NCBI GenBank assembly: GCA_001782515.1
Contig: MFOV01000031.1
Coordinates: forward strand, 1 to 13,659
Direction of reading: 5' to 3'
DNA: 13,659 bases
Source of the DNA: Candidatus Levybacteria bacterium RIFCSPLOWO2_01_FULL_39_10
Lineage (GTDB): Bacteria > Patescibacteriota > Microgenomatia > Levybacterales > UBA12049
The position numbers and the translations under genes are program-made. Every line of letters begins with the position of its first letter. The first letter of the stretch is position 1. Below, piece by piece: positions 1 to 5,466 of the stretch. The notes beneath the pieces are model-generated. The model did no database searches. It worked only from the letters and a program-made list of their open reading frames with translations, and was not told where the DNA came from.

Positions 1-105
1 ATTCTGAGTAGTACCTCCTTTCCAAAGAGTATTCTAATTGAAAGTGTCCACGATGTATTTACACAATGCGTAGGGTTGACTTAATTGCGCGAACGGAACT
101 AAAAT

Positions 106-111
106 TATAAT
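106..111 (+). promoter_or_regulatory. candidate -10 box of the DUF1003-nth operon
   Basis: A perfect TATAAT hexamer lies here, with a weak -35-like TTGCGC at 85-90 (15-nt spacer). A better TTGACT at 76-81 is too far away (24 nt). Transcription would begin near 118, so a GTG at 113 would not be in the message and the ATG at 188 would be the usable start. The transcript would then carry the palindromic repeat at 119-186 as its leader. Confidence 0.35.
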
Positions 112-118
112 TGTGACC

Positions 119-186
119 GTTCGACAAGCTCAGACCATCGGTTCTGAGGCTCAGGTTCGAAGAGGTCATGGTGAGTCAAATCGAAC
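119..186. repeat. dispersed palindromic repeat, copy 1
   Basis: The ends are perfect inverted repeats (GTTCGA at 119-124, TCGAAC at 181-186). Inside them CTCA (129-132) pairs with TGAG (172-175), and GACC (133-136) with GGTC (164-167). The core reads GGTTCTGAGGC then TCAGGTTCGAAGAG, which closely matches the core of the element at 6803-6916 (GGCTCTGAGGC, TCAGGCTCGAAGAG). The two are therefore copies of one family. It occupies the leader of the DUF1003 gene and could fold into a hairpin in the mRNA. Confidence 0.7.
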
Positions 187-187
187 T

Positions 188-673
188 ATGAGGAATAAAA
201 TAAAACAAAACCCCATTCTACCCTTCGGTTTTCCTGAGGGCACCAAACCTGAACAAGTACTCAAAAAAATTCATTCTCTTGAAGGTAGAATCGCTGAATT
301 TATCACAAAGTGGTCTGGGAGTGTGTATTTCGTTTACCTTCATATTGTTGTATTTACCCTCTTTTTTATTTTTAAACCCTTTGATACAAGTATTTTTAAT
401 ATATTACTATCGCTTGAGGCCGTTTTCTTAGCCACCTTTATCATGGTATCTCAGAATAGACAAGCTTTAGTTGAGACATACCGCGAACTTGAGGAGGAGC
501 AGGAAGAACAAGAAGAGGAAAAAGAGCAGGAAGAGCTTGAAGAGGACGTTGAGGACATTCAGAAAGACTTAGATGAAATTAAAAATGCCGTGAGCATTAT
601 TTCAAGTAAAATTGAATCGATTGAAAAATCACCAGTCTCGACTACAAATAAGAATCCTGATCTAGAAACGTGA
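188..673 (+). CDS. DUF1003-family membrane protein
   Basis: This is a 161-residue protein with the layout of the DUF1003 family. A soluble N-terminus is followed by two membrane segments (about residues 46-63 and 71-90) and the family-typical SQNRQA motif just after the second. An extremely acidic, Glu-rich stretch (about 98-118) follows, running into a predicted coiled coil to about residue 148. Its molecular function is not established. The reading frame stays open back to a GTG at 113, but those 25 codons are made of the palindromic repeat and lie across the likely transcription start, so I chose the ATG at 188. The stop TGA overlaps the GTG start of the endonuclease III gene by 4 nt, so the two genes are probably translationally coupled. 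The long Glu-rich tail is unusual for the family. Confidence 0.8.
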   Translation: MRNKIKQNPILPFGFPEGTKPEQVLKKIHSLEGRIAEFITKWSGSVYFVYLHIVVFTLFFIFKPFDTSIFNILLSLEAVFLATFIMVSQNRQALVETYRELEEEQEEQEEEKEQEELEEDVEDIQKDLDEIKNAVSIISSKIESIEKSPVSTTNKNPDLET

Positions 674-1287
674 GTAAAAAAGATAAAGTCCTGGAAATCA
701 ACTCAGAATTAAAAAAACTTTTCCCAAATGCAAAAATTGCCCTAAACTACAAGACCCCAATTGATCTTTTTGTTGCAGTAGTTTTGTCTGCACAAACAAC
801 GGATAAACAAGTTAACGTTGTGACCGAGGATCTTTTTAAAAAGTATCCGACTTTGAAAGATTATATAAATACCCCGCTTTCCGAATTCGAACAAGATATA
901 AAAAGAATCGGACTTTTTAGAGCAAAGGCCAAAAACATAAAAGCAGCCTTAGAAATTGTTTCTAAAAAATACAAAGGCAAACTTCCCGACTCAATGGAAG
1001 AGCTGGTGAAACTTCCGGGAGTGGGGCGAAAAACTGCAAATGTTTTGCTTTTTAATATTTACAAAAAATCTGAGGGAATTGCAGTTGACACTCATGTTAA
1101 ACGTTTATCCCGTCTTTTCGGACTAACCGAACAAACTAATCCTGATAAAATTGAAAAAGATTTAATGGAACTTTTGCCAAAATCCGAGTGGGGAAACATT
1201 ACTTATTTAATTATTGACTACGGGAGAACCTACTGTAAAGCAAATTGTAAACACCAATCATGTCCACTAAGGAAATTTATTACATAA
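670..1287 (+). CDS. nth: endonuclease III (DNA glycosylase/AP lyase)
   Basis: This base-excision repair enzyme removes oxidised pyrimidines and cleaves the abasic site. The 205-residue length fits the family. The substrate-pocket segment LSAQTTD is near residue 40. The helix-hairpin-helix LPGVGRKTANV (about 115-125) holds the catalytic Lys, and VDTHVKRLSRLFG carries the catalytic Asp. The C-terminal iron-sulphur loop is abnormal: the family pattern is C-X6-C-X2-C-X5-C, but here only three Cys are seen (C-X3-C-X4-C) and the fourth position is Ile just before the stop. The [4Fe-4S] cluster may be missing or differently ligated. The start is a GTG overlapping the upstream stop (GTGA) with no clear SD, which suggests coupling. 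It converges tail to tail, 1 nt apart, with the HD-domain gene. Confidence 0.92.
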   Translation: MSKKDKVLEINSELKKLFPNAKIALNYKTPIDLFVAVVLSAQTTDKQVNVVTEDLFKKYPTLKDYINTPLSEFEQDIKRIGLFRAKAKNIKAALEIVSKKYKGKLPDSMEELVKLPGVGRKTANVLLFNIYKKSEGIAVDTHVKRLSRLFGLTEQTNPDKIEKDLMELLPKSEWGNITYLIIDYGRTYCKANCKHQSCPLRKFIT

Positions 1288-1288
1288 C

Positions 1289-1888
1289 TTACTTTAACTT
1301 TTTACCACCTGTAACCCAATAGTTATCCTTTTTGTTTTCAAACCACCAGTCGTTAGAATTTGTCCTTAAAATTTCTTTAGCAAGACTTTTTGCGGATTTT
1401 GTTTTAAGCCGTTTCACGGCATGCGGAATCCAATCTTTTGCTTGAGAATTTCCATTGTCAATAATTTCTTTTAGACTGCATATAAGCTCAAGCTGATCTG
1501 CATCTTTTGCAATAATGCCTTCTTTTGTTTGATTTATTTCAGTTTCCTTAAAAGACTCAACAATCTTTCTTCCAAACGATAATCCTTTAACTGCATCTTT
1601 TATTGCCGCAAGCTCGTCAGATTGAGAATATTTTTGACTAATATAATCAAGGTCCAATGCTCTTGCTTCTCCCAAGTCGTGAAACATACAGTTTTCAACA
1701 ACTCTGCCAATATCAATTCCCTTATCTTTTTCTAAATGAGCTAATACATAACCAATATACGCAGTTCTTAACAGGTGTTCTGAAATTGATTGATCGAAGC
1801 TTCCTAAATGTCGAAAACCAGATCTTGGAGTTCTACTGAGGGCACCTACTTCAAATAGAAAATCTGCATAGGGTTTTAATCTTTTCAT
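1289..1888 (-). CDS. HD-domain phosphohydrolase, YfbR/HDDC2-like (putative 5'-deoxynucleotidase)
   Basis: This 199-residue protein belongs to the HD superfamily of metal-dependent phosphohydrolases. The signature GALSRTPRSG is at residues 15-24. The metal ligands H38 (ISEHLLRTA) and H70-D71 (FHDLGEA) are followed by a later Asp in KDADQLE (129-131), and the C-terminus has a WW pair. This pattern fits the YfbR/HDDC2 group, whose characterised members dephosphorylate deoxynucleoside monophosphates; the substrate here is inferred. The start ATG has no SD, and a -10 box sits 7 nt upstream of it. The gene lies 23 nt downstream of the nuclease gene on the same strand, so it can be read through or from its own promoter. 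A role in salvaging nucleotides released by that nuclease is plausible. Confidence 0.85.
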   Translation of the reverse strand: MKRLKPYADFLFEVGALSRTPRSGFRHLGSFDQSISEHLLRTAYIGYVLAHLEKDKGIDIGRVVENCMFHDLGEARALDLDYISQKYSQSDELAAIKDAVKGLSFGRKIVESFKETEINQTKEGIIAKDADQLELICSLKEIIDNGNSQAKDWIPHAVKRLKTKSAKSLAKEILRTNSNDWWFENKKDNYWVTGGKKLK

Positions 1889-1895
1889 GGGGGCA

Positions 1896-1904
1896 ATTAT
1901 ATCA
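1896..1904 (-). promoter_or_regulatory. extended -10 promoter of the HD-domain gene (leaderless)
   Basis: The minus strand reads TGATATAAT, an extended -10 (TGn plus TATAAT). It is followed by seven bases (TGCCCCC) and then the ATG at 1888. Transcription would therefore start at or next to the ATG. No SD is present. The -35 region, within the end of the nuclease gene, is poor. Confidence 0.6.
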
Positions 1905-1911
1905 ATTTTCT

Positions 1912-2592
1912 CTAATTAGGGCACGCAGAAGGATTCCAGAGGCCTTTTTGCTGGTTTTGGGCATCAGCCTGGGCTTGTCTGAACTCAGTCTGATATTTAT
2001 ACGGTGTGCCATATGTGTATTCATATGCAAATCCTTCCTCAATCATGTATTTATTGAAACTTGCACCGTCCGGAAGATAAACATAGCGGAGGAGCCTTCC
2101 ATATCTGTCTCTTTCTTGCTGGGTTTCGTCATTTTCCAAAGTTACAAACTTATCAAGAAGAAGGTCTTTTGCATTCTCACTTGCCTGTTTTCCAAAGCAC
2201 TCAACCTCGCGTCTGGGATCAACAGTTTCTGGTGTATTTATACCAATCAAACGAAGTCTTTCCACCTTACCTTCTATCTCAACATCGATTGTGTCCCCGT
2301 CAACCACTTTGACAACTTTATACCCCTCCTCCGAATTTTCCTCTTCTGACTCTCCCCCGTTCTCAAGATCTTCCTCTTCCCCTTCCTCATCCAAACCAAA
2401 AATTGAACCCAGAACGCCGGTTTCTTCTTTGTCTTCGACTTCGTTTGAAATGACTGTAAAATCACCTGAGTCAGCGTTTTTAAGTATATCTTCAAAGCTT
2501 TTTGAGAAAGAAGAAGAATCATTTGAGGCAACAATTGCAAAAATAAGAAGTATTAGACCAAACAAAGCTCCAATTACTCTTTTTTTATTCAT
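1912..2592 (-). CDS. membrane-anchored thermonuclease (staphylococcal nuclease homologue)
   Basis: This 226-residue protein has an N-terminal hydrophobic segment (about residues 5-22) that is a signal anchor or signal peptide. A linker follows (about 25-92) with a strongly acidic part (about 68-90), then an SNase domain. The catalytic set of staphylococcal nuclease is intact: VVDGDT (metal-binding Asp), ERLRLIGINTPET (catalytic Arg and Glu) and RYGRLLRY (second catalytic Arg). The enzyme should cut DNA and RNA at the cell surface with Ca2+. Two Cys (ECFGKQ and the terminal SACPN) could form a disulphide, consistent with export. It begins 8 nt after the metal transporter gene with no SD, so it is probably expressed from that operon. 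Scavenging environmental nucleic acid is the likely role. Confidence 0.9.
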   Translation of the reverse strand: MNKKRVIGALFGLILLIFAIVASNDSSSFSKSFEDILKNADSGDFTVISNEVEDKEETGVLGSIFGLDEEGEEEDLENGGESEEENSEEGYKVVKVVDGDTIDVEIEGKVERLRLIGINTPETVDPRREVECFGKQASENAKDLLLDKFVTLENDETQQERDRYGRLLRYVYLPDGASFNKYMIEEGFAYEYTYGTPYKYQTEFRQAQADAQNQQKGLWNPSACPN

Positions 2593-2600
2593 TTGAAAAA

Positions 2601-3965
2601 CTAAACCATTGAATCAAGCGTGTAGTAGATAGTAGCAGCGCCGACCAGTGCCATAATAATTGTTATTCCCCAGCCGAATATTTTTGCCACCCGGTGATTT
2701 GATCTTGCTCCCATAATTTTTCTGTTTGAGCTAAGAAGCAGTATCAAAACAAGAATTACAGGCGCAACAAGACCGTTCACAACAGCTGCAAGAATCAAAG
2801 CCTTAAGTGGATTTATTCCCACAAAATTAAGCGCCACTCCTAAGAAAGTTGATATGATAATTATTCCGTAAAATGCATTTGCTTCTTTTAGTTTTTTATA
2901 AAGCCCGAATTTCCACCCAAAACTCTCAGACATTGCGTATGACGCTGATCCTGCAAGAACAGGGATTGCAAGCATTCCTGTTCCTACAACTCCCAGCATG
3001 AACAGCAAAAACGCCTGGTCTCCCGCAATTGGGCGGAGTGCCGAAGCTGCTTCCTCAACAGTTTGAATAGAGGTTATTCCATTTGCAAAAAGAGTTGATG
3101 CGGCAGCAGCGATTATAAAAAACATTACAAGATTTGATAGAAACATTCCTGATACAACATCAAGTCTCATTGATTTTATTTCATCATCTGTTACTGCTTC
3201 GCGTCTTAGTTTTACACTTGTTTGGCCCTTAAGAATATTTTCTTCAACTTCCTGAGATGTCTGCCAGAAGAAAAGATATGGAGAAATTGTGGTACCCAGA
3301 ATTGCCGCAACAATAATAATCTGGTCTTTTGTAAACTCAAAAGTTGGAATAACTGCGTTTCTTAAAAGTTCTTTAAAGTCAAGATTTACACTAAGTGCTG
3401 ATAAGATATATGAAAGAAGAACAAGTGCGAGCCACTTAAGATATCTTGCGTACTTCTCATAGCTTACAAAGATTTGAAGTCCAAGACTAACAAATGCGAA
3501 TCCAAAAACTAGTGTTGCAAAGTTGATGCCCGGCAAAACAAGCTGAGTGGAGCGGGCCATAGCACCTATATCTGCGCCTATGTTAAGCGTATTTGCAAAA
3601 AACAAAAGTGCTGTACAAAGGTAAAGTACCCACTTTGGAAAATGAATTCTTATGTTTGCCGCAAGTCCCCGTCCTGTGACAAGGCCTATTCTTGCGCACA
3701 TCTCCTGAACTAGGGACATGAGAGGAAAAGTAAAAGGCGCCATCCACAAAAACTGAAATCCGTAAGAAGCACCTGCCTGTGAGTAAGTAGCAATTCCAGA
3801 GGGGTCATCGTCTGACGCGCCGGTTGTAAGCCCCGGGCCAAGATTGTGCCAGAATTTTTTTGCGCGTCTTACTCCCGTTCGTTTAACTACTTTTTCTGAG
3901 TATTCAACTGTTTTATCAAGTGCATTTGCAGGCGCTCCGACAATTTTTTCAATCTTTTTTTCCAT
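2601..3965 (-). CDS. Nramp-family divalent metal transporter, divergent subgroup
   Basis: This 454-residue integral membrane protein has about eleven hydrophobic segments and an Nramp/MntH-like fold. Segment 1 carries GASDDDPSGIATYSQ where Mn/Fe transporters have DPGN. Segment 6 carries TTISPY (about 225-230) where they have the Met-Pro-His motif. So the metal-binding Asp is kept (D54), while the usual Asn and Met ligands are replaced by Gly and Ser. Such changes are seen in Nramp-related transporters with different ion preference, including a Mg2+/Mn2+ group; the substrate here cannot be fixed from sequence. About 35 polar residues precede segment 1. The only plausible start is the ATG at 3965, which has no SD and a -10 box 7 nt upstream. 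It leads the transporter-nuclease run and may be co-transcribed with the HD gene. Confidence 0.88.
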   Translation of the reverse strand: MEKKIEKIVGAPANALDKTVEYSEKVVKRTGVRRAKKFWHNLGPGLTTGASDDDPSGIATYSQAGASYGFQFLWMAPFTFPLMSLVQEMCARIGLVTGRGLAANIRIHFPKWVLYLCTALLFFANTLNIGADIGAMARSTQLVLPGINFATLVFGFAFVSLGLQIFVSYEKYARYLKWLALVLLSYILSALSVNLDFKELLRNAVIPTFEFTKDQIIIVAAILGTTISPYLFFWQTSQEVEENILKGQTSVKLRREAVTDDEIKSMRLDVVSGMFLSNLVMFFIIAAAASTLFANGITSIQTVEEAASALRPIAGDQAFLLFMLGVVGTGMLAIPVLAGSASYAMSESFGWKFGLYKKLKEANAFYGIIIISTFLGVALNFVGINPLKALILAAVVNGLVAPVILVLILLLSSNRKIMGARSNHRVAKIFGWGITIIMALVGAATIYYTLDSMV

Positions 3966-3972
3966 ACTATAT

Positions 3973-4002
3973 AGTACAGCATTAACTTATAGTCTTAGTC
4001 AA
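3973..4002 (-). promoter_or_regulatory. promoter of the metal transporter operon, with palindrome at the start codon
   Basis: The minus strand carries TTGACT (3997-4002), an 18-nt spacer, TGTACT (3973-3978), seven bases and then the ATG. The geometry suggests a leaderless message. A perfect 12-bp palindrome, TACTATATAGTA (3965-3976), overlaps both the -10 box and the first base of the start codon. It could be an operator, though AT-rich palindromes of this size can arise by chance. Confidence 0.45.
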
Positions 4003-4119
4003 GCTTTTATTTTGTTCTTGAGGATTTTTACACTCAGAGGATTCCTAGTTCACTCCCAAAGTGAAGCAGCTTGACAAATTACTTTAGCTCTATATAAAAC
4101 AAAAAAAAACAATTAGACT

Positions 4120-4139
4120 ATCCTTAAATTCTTAAGTAT
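4120..4139. promoter_or_regulatory. imperfect palindrome downstream of the ArsR-like gene
   Basis: This 20-bp imperfect palindrome begins ATCCTTAAA and has inner arms CTTAA/TTAAG. It repeats the half-site seen twice in the large palindrome at 4465-4492; the 11-mer CTATCCTTAAA is shared exactly (4118-4128 and 4463-4473). It lies 1 nt beyond the stop of the regulator gene. On the minus strand a run of nine T (4101-4109) follows about 10 nt later, so a weak terminator role is also possible. Confidence 0.35.
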
Positions 4140-4140
4140 T

Positions 4141-4428
4141 TCAGTTTAGATTCCGAAGTGATTTTAAAAAAGCTACAAATTTTTTTCCGTAGGGTGACAG
4201 GTTGTGCTGAACATAATTTCCATGATATTTTTTATTAATAAGTCCCGCTTGATAAAGTCTTCTAGTGTGTTCGCCGATCGTTTTTTTATTAGCCTTAAGT
4301 CCTTCAACAATTCCCACAAGAGTTATATCTTTGTTATTTGCAATAAGAAGGAGGATTTCAATTCGGTAATGATTTGAAATTCCTTTCAAATGTCTCTCCA
4401 TCTGCTTCGCTGTCTTTAGCCTTCCCAT
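4141..4428 (-). CDS. ArsR-like winged-helix transcriptional regulator
   Basis: This 95-residue, single-domain DNA-binding protein has a winged helix-turn-helix: HYRIEILLLIANNKDITLVG leads into the recognition helix region NKKTIGEHTRRLYQAGLI, followed by the wing KYHGNYVQHNLSPYGKKF. Length and layout match small ArsR-type regulators. No Cys or His cluster typical of metal-sensing ArsR proteins is present, so the signal is unknown. The start ATG lacks an SD; a TATAAT box lies at 4450-4455, giving a leader of about 15 nt. A 28-bp imperfect palindrome sits just upstream of that box, and the half-site recurs beyond the gene's end, so autoregulation is likely. The upstream neighbour is a small membrane protein whose promoter is separate. 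Confidence 0.8.
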   Translation of the reverse strand: MGRLKTAKQMERHLKGISNHYRIEILLLIANNKDITLVGIVEGLKANKKTIGEHTRRLYQAGLINKKYHGNYVQHNLSPYGKKFVAFLKSLRNLN

Positions 4429-4449
4429 TCAAAATATTAGATAGACTAT

Positions 4450-4455
4450 ATTATA
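4450..4455 (-). promoter_or_regulatory. -10 box of the ArsR-like gene
   Basis: The minus strand reads TATAAT here. No good -35 is visible at 16-18 nt, where the palindrome arm (4465-4473) and its loop lie. A protein bound to the palindrome would block polymerase at this promoter. Confidence 0.5.
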
Positions 4456-4464
4456 CACTAATCT

Positions 4465-4492
4465 ATCCTTAAAAACTCCAGTATTTAAGGAT
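4465..4492. promoter_or_regulatory. 28-bp palindromic operator candidate upstream of the ArsR-like gene
   Basis: Perfect 9-bp arms ATCCTTAAA (4465-4473) and TTTAAGGAT (4484-4492) enclose a centre that is itself symmetric (ACT...AGT), leaving one A/A mismatch and a central CC. No T-run follows on either strand, so an operator fits better than a terminator. It overlaps the expected -35 region of the regulator gene. Confidence 0.55.
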
Positions 4493-4551
4493 ACTTGTAG
4501 TACTGAAATAATATAAAGTGAAATAAACCTAATAATATTTACTGATGAATT

Positions 4552-4761
4552 TTATACCTGAAGATATTTAAACAGTTCGTAGACTAAAAATGCGGGCCAA
4601 AATATTGCTTTTACAAATCCGACCAAGCCCTCACTTATTGTATTTGCCTGCTGAATAAAATAAATGAGTGCTCCAATAAATCCTACAAAATAAAAAGCTC
4701 CTCCCACTCCGGCATCCGTACTGCTTTTCAAATTAACTTTTTTCTTACTCTCCTTCTCCAT
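4552..4761 (-). CDS. small two-helix membrane protein of unknown function
   Basis: This is a 69-residue protein. A Lys/Glu-rich N-terminus (about residues 1-16), probably cytoplasmic, precedes two hydrophobic segments: about 20-39 (GGAFYFVGFIGALIYFIQQA) and about 46-64 (VGFVKAIFWPAFLVYELFKYL). I do not recognise a named family. The Gly-rich first helix and the aromatic-Pro second helix look conserved rather than random, and the gene has its own clear promoter. It lies on the same strand upstream of the ArsR-like gene, 123 nt apart with the palindrome between, so functional linkage is possible but unproven. It is translated from a leaderless-type start without an SD. Confidence 0.7.
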   Translation of the reverse strand: MEKESKKKVNLKSSTDAGVGGAFYFVGFIGALIYFIQQANTISEGLVGFVKAIFWPAFLVYELFKYLQV

Positions 4762-4767
4762 AAATTT

Positions 4768-4776
4768 ATTATATCA
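4768..4776 (-). promoter_or_regulatory. extended -10 promoter of the small membrane protein gene (leaderless)
   Basis: The minus strand reads TGATATAAT, then six bases (AAATTT), then the ATG at 4761. The same TGATATAAT string precedes the HD-domain gene at almost the same distance. No convincing -35 is visible and no SD is present. Confidence 0.6.
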
Positions 4777-4807
4777 CCACTAATTAAACTGAGCATGCCG
4801 GTCTGGA

Positions 4808-4824
4808 ACCGCTTAGTCATTATA
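4808..4824. repeat. direct repeat flanking the toxin-antitoxin cassette, left copy
   Basis: ACCGCTTAGTCATTATA matches 5423-5439 (ACCGTTTAGTCATTATA) at 16 of 17 positions. A TGTTTTTA follows both copies (4830-4837 and 5454-5461). The two copies bracket the toxin-antitoxin genes in the same orientation. Confidence 0.5.
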
Positions 4825-4834
4825 GTCCATGTTT

Positions 4835-5164
4835 TTATTTGAATAAAGCACGAACTTTTAGCAAGATTGCGCTTTTCTTTTTTGTATTCAACCTGCCGGC
4901 GATACCATCTATTATAGAAGCATCTGCAGTAAAAAGTTTATCCGGTCTGACAAAACTTGTGATGGGCAACTTACCCTCTGCAAAATCGTTCAATTCTATT
5001 CGAATGGCAGTTTTACTGGAATAAGGCTTTGATGTAATTTGACAGAGTATTAAATTCTCAAATTCTACAGTCGCAAGAACTAATGCCGGGCGAATCTTTT
5101 GACCTTTTAAATTCGAGAAGGGGAAGTTAACTAAAACGACAGCGCCTACTGTAAGCTTTTCCAT
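4835..5164 (-). CDS. PemK/MazF-family toxin (type II TA endoribonuclease)
   Basis: This 109-residue protein has the full PemK/MazF signature: VGAVVLVNFPFSNLKGQKIRPALVLA (about residues 6-31, including the conserved Arg), ILCQITSKP (about 39-47) and LPITSFVRPDKLFT (about 66-79). Family members cut single-stranded RNA, commonly mRNA, when freed from antitoxin. No catalytic residue appears lost, so the toxin is probably active. Its start lies inside the last codons of the antitoxin gene (19-nt overlap), with only a weak purine-rich stretch upstream, so translation is likely coupled to that of the antitoxin. The stop codon overlaps the TGTTTTTA that follows the left flanking repeat. Confidence 0.92.
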   Translation of the reverse strand: MEKLTVGAVVLVNFPFSNLKGQKIRPALVLATVEFENLILCQITSKPYSSKTAIRIELNDFAEGKLPITSFVRPDKLFTADASIIDGIAGRLNTKKKSAILLKVRALFK

Positions 5165-5382
5165 GCATTATCTTCTTCTGGTCTATCCCAATCCATTGCT
5201 AATACTTTTTCGGAAAGTATAGAACTTTCAGTGGAAATTTTCTTTGTCGGTAGTGAAACTATTCTAATCTCACCTTTTTTTGCTTTCAATTCCACAGTCT
5301 TCCCAATTCCGCTTTCTTCAAGTAGTGGCTTAGGAATGCGGATTCCGTGAGAATTACCAATAGAAATAATATTTGTTATCAT
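5146..5382 (-). CDS. AbrB/MazE-like antitoxin
   Basis: This 78-residue protein has an N-terminal swapped-hairpin AbrB/SpoVT DNA-binding domain: IISIGNSHGIRIPKPLLEES, then GKTVELKAKKGEIRI. The C-terminal tail is acidic and aromatic (MDWDRPEEDNAW, about 63-74), the part that in MazE-type antitoxins wraps the toxin. It is the first gene of the pair and overlaps the toxin start by 19 nt, the usual antitoxin-first order. The promoter is a near-consensus sigma-70 type, with two palindromes of the form TGTA-NN-TACA at its -10 and downstream. This is the expected arrangement for autorepression by the antitoxin or the complex. Confidence 0.9.
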   Translation of the reverse strand: MITNIISIGNSHGIRIPKPLLEESGIGKTVELKAKKGEIRIVSLPTKKISTESSILSEKVLAMDWDRPEEDNAWKSLQ

Positions 5383-5383
5383 A

Positions 5384-5404
5384 TGTAATTACATTGTAGC
5401 TACA
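5384..5404. promoter_or_regulatory. tandem palindromic operator of the toxin-antitoxin genes
   Basis: TGTAATTACA (5384-5393) and TGTAGCTACA (5395-5404) are perfect 10-bp palindromes sharing TGTA-NN-TACA. Their centres are 11 bp apart, about one helical turn, so two dimers could bind the same face. They cover the -10 box and the start-proximal bases of the antitoxin gene. Confidence 0.65.
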
Positions 5405-5421
5405 TATAGAGACACTGTCAA
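5393..5421 (-). promoter_or_regulatory. sigma-70-like promoter of the antitoxin-toxin operon
   Basis: The minus strand carries TTGACA (5416-5421), a 17-nt spacer and TACAAT (5393-5398), close to consensus. The ATG is 10 nt beyond the -10 box, leaving a leader of only a few bases, and there is no SD. Confidence 0.7.
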
Positions 5422-5422
5422 G

Positions 5423-5439
5423 ACCGTTTAGTCATTATA
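5423..5439. repeat. direct repeat flanking the toxin-antitoxin cassette, right copy
   Basis: ACCGTTTAGTCATTATA is the partner of 4808-4824, with one mismatch in 17 bases and the same orientation. It lies just upstream of the antitoxin promoter. Confidence 0.5.
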
Positions 5440-5466
5440 ACTAAAAACTATCCTGTTTTTACTTTT

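Noticed and set aside
1..25. CCTCCTTTCC near the left edge, resembling the 16S rRNA 3' end or, on the minus strand, a perfect SD (GGAAAGGAGG).
   Set aside because: The bases before it (CTGAGTAGTA) do not match the conserved GGATCA of the 16S end. On the minus strand no start codon appears within the 13 nt left before the window edge. The sequence outside the window would decide.
54..63. TGTATTTACA, fitting the TGTA-NN-TACA form of the antitoxin operator.
   Set aside because: It is a single copy without a tandem partner, and one such match is expected by chance in AT-rich DNA.
2291..2596. Long plus-strand open frame opposite the nuclease gene.
   Set aside because: Its Ser/Pro-rich product is the complement of the nuclease's acidic linker. 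It has no domain and no start signal, whereas the minus frame has a complete SNase domain.
4441..4461. Possible third NrtR site: TACACTAA with a 5-nt spacer and ATAGACTA near the ArsR promoter.
   Set aside because: Only one arm matches; the other is 5 of 8. The match overlaps the AT-rich -10 box, and an exact 8-mer is expected by chance at about this frequency.
4797..4812. Small hairpin CGGT-CTGGA-ACCG between the toxin gene and the small membrane protein gene, as a terminator.
   Set aside because: The stem is only about four pairs and no T-run follows on either strand.
4108..5461. CRISPR-like array suggested by recurring short motifs (ATCCTTAAA, TTAGTCATTATA, TGTANNTACA).
   Set aside because: The motifs are different sequences at irregular spacing, each explained by operators or a single direct-repeat pair; there are no regular spacers and no cas genes.
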